9,075 bases of DNA from Verrucomicrobiota bacterium (GTDB lineage: Bacteria > Verrucomicrobiota > Verrucomicrobiia > Limisphaerales > UBA1100): assembly GCA_015660155.1 (NCBI GenBank), contig DQLO01000315.1, forward strand, positions 1 through 9,075, in the 5' to 3' direction. Of this stretch, positions 6,169 to 9,075 are shown one piece after another. The first letter of the stretch is position 1, and each line of letters opens with the position of its first letter. Both the position numbers and the translations under genes were made by a program. The notes under the pieces are model-generated. The model was given only the letters and a program-made list of their open reading frames with translations, searched no databases and was not told the origin of the DNA.

Positions 6169-6899
6169 AATCTTTGCTACTCATCCCAATGCTTGCCGGC
6201 GCGCTCCACGCGGCGGATGATTTTTCAAAAGGCAATGATGCGTTTGAGTCGGGGGATTTTCCAGCGGCCATTACCAATTATCAGGCGCAGTTGGAAACCG
6301 GCCTCACCTCGCCCGCGTTGCATTTCAATTTGGCCCACGCCTCGTATGAAGCGGGGCAACTGGGCCGTTCAATTTTTCATTATCGCCGCGCGCTGGCGCT
6401 GGCCCCGCGCGATGGTGGCGCGCAGCACAACCTCGGCCGCGTGCGCGATGAAGTCCACAACGGCACGCCGCCCAAGGCCGGTTTCTGGCGACGGCTCACC
6501 GGCTATTTTACCATCAACGAATGGACGGTCGCGGCGGCGGCATTACTCACGGCGTGGTGGCTGTGGCTGGCCGCCATCAATTGGCGACCGCAATGGCGCA
6601 AGCGCGGCGCGGTGGTGCGGCCCATTGTGGGCACGGTGGCGTTGGTATTGGCGGCGCTGGCGATCGTGAGTTGGCGGCTGGAAACCGATCGGCCGTGGGC
6701 GGTGGTGGTGCAAAAAGAAGTGTCCGTGCGCTACGGCCCCGTAGCGGCTTCGCCGGAACATTTCAAATGGTTCGACGGCGCGGAATTGCGCGTGCGCGAC
6801 ACTCACACCGCCAATGGCGCGAAATGGATTTTGGCACGGGATCCCACCGGGCGGCAAGGGTGGCTGCCGGTTAGCGCGGTGCTCCGTCCGGGCGGCTGA
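6165..6899 (+). CDS. batE: BatE, TPR protein with two TMs and a C-terminal SH3-like domain
   Basis: This 244-residue protein begins with a signal peptide (about residues 1-16, MKSLLLIPMLAGALHA). Two TPR units follow (about 17-83; GNDAFESGDFPAAITNYQ, then ALHFNLAHASYEAGQLGRSIFHYRRALALAP). TM segments lie at about 119-139 and 150-169, with a basic WRPQWRKR loop between them. A bacterial SH3-like domain (about 175-241) has VSVRYGP, WFDGAELRV and GRQGWLPVSAVL. This order matches BatE of Bat operons. The basic loop predicts a periplasmic TPR region and SH3 domain, with the short loop in the cytoplasm. SH3-like domains of this kind often contact peptidoglycan or peptides; a cell-wall contact is inferred only. 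It is the last gene of the overlapping chain: the next start is 56 bases downstream. Confidence 0.85.
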   Translation: MKSLLLIPMLAGALHAADDFSKGNDAFESGDFPAAITNYQAQLETGLTSPALHFNLAHASYEAGQLGRSIFHYRRALALAPRDGGAQHNLGRVRDEVHNGTPPKAGFWRRLTGYFTINEWTVAAAALLTAWWLWLAAINWRPQWRKRGAVVRPIVGTVALVLAALAIVSWRLETDRPWAVVVQKEVSVRYGPVAASPEHFKWFDGAELRVRDTHTANGAKWILARDPTGRQGWLPVSAVLRPGG

Positions 6900-6916
6900 T
6901 TTATGACACATTTTCG

Positions 6917-6944
6917 TTGACCCCCACGCGGCGGGGTCTAGCAT
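6917..6944 (+). promoter_or_regulatory. Predicted sigma70-type promoter for the DUF6807 gene
   Basis: TTGACC (6917-6922) is a five-of-six match to a -35 box. TAGCAT (6939-6944), after a 16-base spacer, is a four-of-six match to a -10 box and keeps the key A2 and T6. Transcription would start near 6951, giving a leader of only about five bases before ATG 6956. It lies in the only gap of this size between the two gene groups, which suits a new transcription unit. No Shine-Dalgarno precedes the ATG. Confidence 0.45.
6919..6938 (+). repeat. Perfect inverted repeat GACCCC-N8-GGGGTC in the promoter spacer
   Basis: GACCCC (6919-6924) and GGGGTC (6933-6938) are exact reverse complements around an eight-base centre (CACGCGGC). 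The element overlaps the predicted -35 box and fills the spacer, so it could be a repressor operator. As RNA it would form a six-base-pair GC-rich stem 19 bases after the batE stop, so it could also slow transcription leaving the Bat operon. No T-run follows it, so it is not a canonical intrinsic terminator. Confidence 0.45.
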
Positions 6945-6955
6945 TTGGGCACGCC

Positions 6956-7933
6956 ATGAAACGCACCACGCAATTCCTCTTTTTGGCCTCGGCAATCTTG
7001 ACGGGTACGCTCTTTGCCGATGGCATCATCCTTTCCCAAGCCAAAGGACGCATTGATGTAAAAATAGATGGGGTGCTTTTCACGAGCTACCATTATGAAG
7101 GCGTGCCGAAACCGGCGCTGTATCCGCTGCGTTGGATCGATGGTTTGACGGGGCTGACGCGGCGGTATCCGATGGAGCCGGCGGCGACCGGTGAATCGAA
7201 CGATCACAAACATCATCGCAGTTTGTTTTGGGGCCATCGCTATGTGCGCGGCGGCAAGGCAAATGGCACGCACGATTTTTGGGGAGAAACCCCGCGCAGC
7301 GGCAAACAGGTGGCAGTGAAAGTGCGCTTTGATAAAAGTGGCGTCATTCACGCCCAACACAAATGGGTGAGCAACGCGGGGGAAACCATCGCGACCGACA
7401 GCCGCGAAATTCGTTTTGAATCCGGCAAAGATTTTCGCATCATTGATTACAAAATCACAATCCACGCTTCGCACGGAAAGATTGTTTTGATGGATGACAA
7501 GGACGCGGGAATGGGAATCCGCGTGCCGGACAGCATGTGCGTGACGCCGCACGGCACGGCCAAGCTAAAGGCCGAAGGTTATATGCTCAACAGCGAGGGC
7601 GTCACTGGCGCGGCGCTGTGGGGCAAGCGCGCGAAGTGGGTGGATTATTCCGGACGCGTGGAAGGCAAACTGCTCGGCGTGGCCATCTTTGATCATCCCG
7701 AAAACCCGCGCCATCCCACCCATTGGCACGCGCGATCGTATGGGCTGTGCACCGCGAACATTTTTGGCAAACACCATTTCGAGCGGTTGAAGGACAAGAA
7801 CGCGGGCAATGTGTCATTGAATAAAGGCGAATCGCTCAGCTTCAAATACCGATTCCACTGGCACGCGGGCAAAGGCGAGGCCAAAAAAATTGAGGCGCGC
7901 TACCGCGAATGGGTTGCGCCCAAGGGCAGATAA
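6956..7933 (+). CDS. Exported DUF6807 (Pfam 'PmoA'-named) family protein
   Basis: From ATG 6956 the product has 325 residues and begins with a clear signal peptide (about 1-21, MKRTTQFLFLASAILTGTLFA). An in-frame TTG at 6917 would add 13 residues before the signal peptide and lies in the predicted promoter, so it is rejected. Family landmarks are KPALYPLR (52-59), LTRRYPME (67-74), the histidine-rich NDHKHHRSLFWGH (82-94), HDFWGE (106-111), DHPENPRHPTHWHARSYGL (246-264) and FKYRFHWHAGK (296-306). These match DUF6807, whose Pfam name PmoA is misleading: nothing here suggests a methane monooxygenase subunit. The conserved His/Asp cluster suggests metal or sugar binding, but the function is unknown. 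Such genes often lie near Gfo/Idh/MocA oxidoreductases and glycan-degradation genes in Planctomycetota and Verrucomicrobiota, and one follows here after 24 bases. Confidence 0.9.
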   Translation: MKRTTQFLFLASAILTGTLFADGIILSQAKGRIDVKIDGVLFTSYHYEGVPKPALYPLRWIDGLTGLTRRYPMEPAATGESNDHKHHRSLFWGHRYVRGGKANGTHDFWGETPRSGKQVAVKVRFDKSGVIHAQHKWVSNAGETIATDSREIRFESGKDFRIIDYKITIHASHGKIVLMDDKDAGMGIRVPDSMCVTPHGTAKLKAEGYMLNSEGVTGAALWGKRAKWVDYSGRVEGKLLGVAIFDHPENPRHPTHWHARSYGLCTANIFGKHHFERLKDKNAGNVSLNKGESLSFKYRFHWHAGKGEAKKIEARYREWVAPKGR

Positions 7934-7957
7934 CCGTAATCTCAACTCACACACATT

Positions 7958-9075
7958 ATGAATAAACAAACACGTCGATCATTCCTCAAGACCTCCCTCT
8001 ACACCGGCGCCACGGTGGCTTGGACCGCCAAGAGCTGGGCCCAAGTAAAAGGAGCCAACGAAACATTGCAGTGCGGCACCGTGGGTTTCCGCGGGCGGGG
8101 CGGCAGCCACATCAGCTACATTGGCAAAAACAAAGGGGCGAAGCTCATCGCGCTCTGCGATGTGGATAGCAAAGTGCTCAACGCCGGCACCACCAAACAC
8201 GGCGTCACCGGCTACACGGACATTCGGCAGATGTTGGAAAACAAAGACCTCGATGTGGTCACCATCGCCACGCCCAACCATTGGCACAGCCTCGCCGCCA
8301 TCTGGGCCATCCAGGCTGGCAAGGATGTTTACGTGGAAAAACCCGTGAGCCATAACGTGTGGGAAGGCCGACAGTTGGTAAACGCCGCGCGCAAGTACAA
8401 AAAAATTGTGCAAACCGGCACGCAAGCGCGCAGCAGCAAGTGCATTCAAGACGCCGTGAAATGGGTGCAAGCGGGCAACCTCGGCAAAATCAAAGTGTCA
8501 CGCGGGTTGTGTTATAAAAGCCGGCCGAGCATTGGCGACATCGCCGACACCAAGCCCGTGGCAGAGGAGATTGATTACAACCTGTGGCTCGGGCCCGCGC
8601 CCAAGAAACCGCTCACGCGCGGGCGGCTGCATTACGACTGGCATTGGATGTGGGATTACGGCAATGGCGATCTCGGCAACCAGGGCATTCACCAAATGGA
8701 CATCGCGCGGTGGTTCCTCGGCGAGATGGAGCTTTCGCCGCGCATCTGGAGCGTGGGCGGCCGGCTTGGTTATAAGGATGACGGCGAGACGGCAAACACG
8801 CAGGTGATTTATCACGATTACGAAACCGCGCCGCTGATTTTTGAAGTGCGCGGGTTGGGCGACAAAAAAGGCTCCGGCAAGCGCCCCACCTATCGCGGCG
8901 GCAGTGTGGCCGTGTATGTGGAATGCGAAAAAGGCTGGGTGGCCATTCGCAATTACGGCTCCGTTCAGGTGTACGATAACGACGACAAAAAGATCAAGGA
9001 ATTCAAGGGCGGCGGCGACCACTTTGGGAACTTCATTGACGCCGTGCGCAGCCGCAACCCAAAGGACCTCAACGC
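7958..9075 (+). CDS. Tat-exported Gfo/Idh/MocA-family NAD(P)-dependent oxidoreductase (3' end cut off)
   Basis: The frame is open from ATG 7958 to the window edge: 372 codons plus two bases. A Tat signal (NKQTRRSFLK, twin arginines R6-R7, then a hydrophobic stretch to about A28) indicates export of a folded, cofactor-loaded enzyme. The Rossmann part has TVGFRGRGGSH (41-51; G43, G46, G48), LCDVD (67-70) for the nucleotide ribose, ATPNHWH (104-110) and the family-defining E127-K128-P129. The C-terminal domain includes WHWMWDYGNGDLGNQGIHQMDIARW (228-252), where H245 is a candidate catalytic residue. Relatives oxidise or reduce sugars, inositols or amino sugars with a bound nucleotide; the substrate here cannot be told. 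Exported relatives are usually about 430-450 residues, so perhaps 60-80 are missing. The 24-base gap to the DUF6807 gene has no clear promoter or Shine-Dalgarno, so the two genes are probably co-transcribed. Confidence 0.92.
   Translation, partial: MNKQTRRSFLKTSLYTGATVAWTAKSWAQVKGANETLQCGTVGFRGRGGSHISYIGKNKGAKLIALCDVDSKVLNAGTTKHGVTGYTDIRQMLENKDLDVVTIATPNHWHSLAAIWAIQAGKDVYVEKPVSHNVWEGRQLVNAARKYKKIVQTGTQARSSKCIQDAVKWVQAGNLGKIKVSRGLCYKSRPSIGDIADTKPVAEEIDYNLWLGPAPKKPLTRGRLHYDWHWMWDYGNGDLGNQGIHQMDIARWFLGEMELSPRIWSVGGRLGYKDDGETANTQVIYHDYETAPLIFEVRGLGDKKGSGKRPTYRGGSVAVYVECEKGWVAIRNYGSVQVYDNDDKKIKEFKGGGDHFGNFIDAVRSRNPKDLN

Noticed and set aside
6919..6944. Intrinsic terminator for the Bat operon
   Set aside because: The GC stem is there, but the sequence after it (TAGCATTTGGGC) has no T-run; kept only as an inverted repeat.
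6917..6955. TTG at 6917 as the start of the DUF6807 gene
   Set aside because: It would put 13 residues before a clear signal peptide, and this TTG is part of the predicted -35 box.
6956..7933. Particulate methane monooxygenase subunit PmoA
   Set aside because: The Pfam family name suggests it, but the protein is a secreted soluble type with DUF6807 landmarks, lacks multiple TM helices, and has no pmoB/pmoC neighbours.

Overview
The window carries two transcription units, both on the + strand. It comes from a moderately GC-rich Gram-negative-type bacterium, and I favour Verrucomicrobiota, with Planctomycetota as second choice. That placement is inferred from three things: the gene families (exported DUF6807 protein, Tat-exported Gfo/Idh/MocA oxidoreductase, Bat cluster), gene starts that mostly lack a Shine-Dalgarno sequence, and no conflicting signal. 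I could not run a marker search.

Region 1 (1-6899) is a Bat (Bacteroides aerotolerance-type) gene cluster. In order it holds: a probable C-terminal scrap of a DUF58 protein (1-63); a one-TM DUF4381-type protein (142-684); BatA, a membrane-anchored VWA protein (681-1697); a 925-residue fusion protein (1694-4471); BatD (4471-6168); and BatE (6165-6899). From the DUF4381 gene onward every junction is an ATGA or TAATG overlap, so the genes are probably translated as a coupled chain. A MoxR-type AAA+ ATPase gene would be expected upstream of the window. Positive-inside topology suggests that the VWA, TPR, transglutaminase and SH3 domains all face the periplasm. The C-terminal helical modules of the DUF4381 protein and BatD face the cytoplasm, where MoxR and DUF58 would act.

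The most unusual object is the 925-residue protein. It joins a BatB-like VWA protein, a BatC-like TPR protein and the periplasmic half of a TgpA-type transglutaminase-like protein with an intact Cys-His-Asp triad. It ends in an acidic Gly/Glu/Pro-rich tail and a helix that resemble the end of BatC. A four-cysteine zinc-ribbon-like insert also sits inside the VWA domain. Parts that are normally separate genes around MoxR/DUF58 are here one polypeptide.

Region 2 (6900-9075) starts with a 56-base gap that holds a plausible sigma70-type promoter very close to the next start codon. It is followed by an exported DUF6807 (Pfam 'PmoA'-named) protein (6956-7933) and, 24 bases later, a Tat-exported Gfo/Idh/MocA-family oxidoreductase (7958 to the window end, truncated). 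This pair looks like a small carbohydrate-related unit unrelated to the Bat cluster. I saw no RNA genes, insertion sequences, CRISPR arrays or phage genes.
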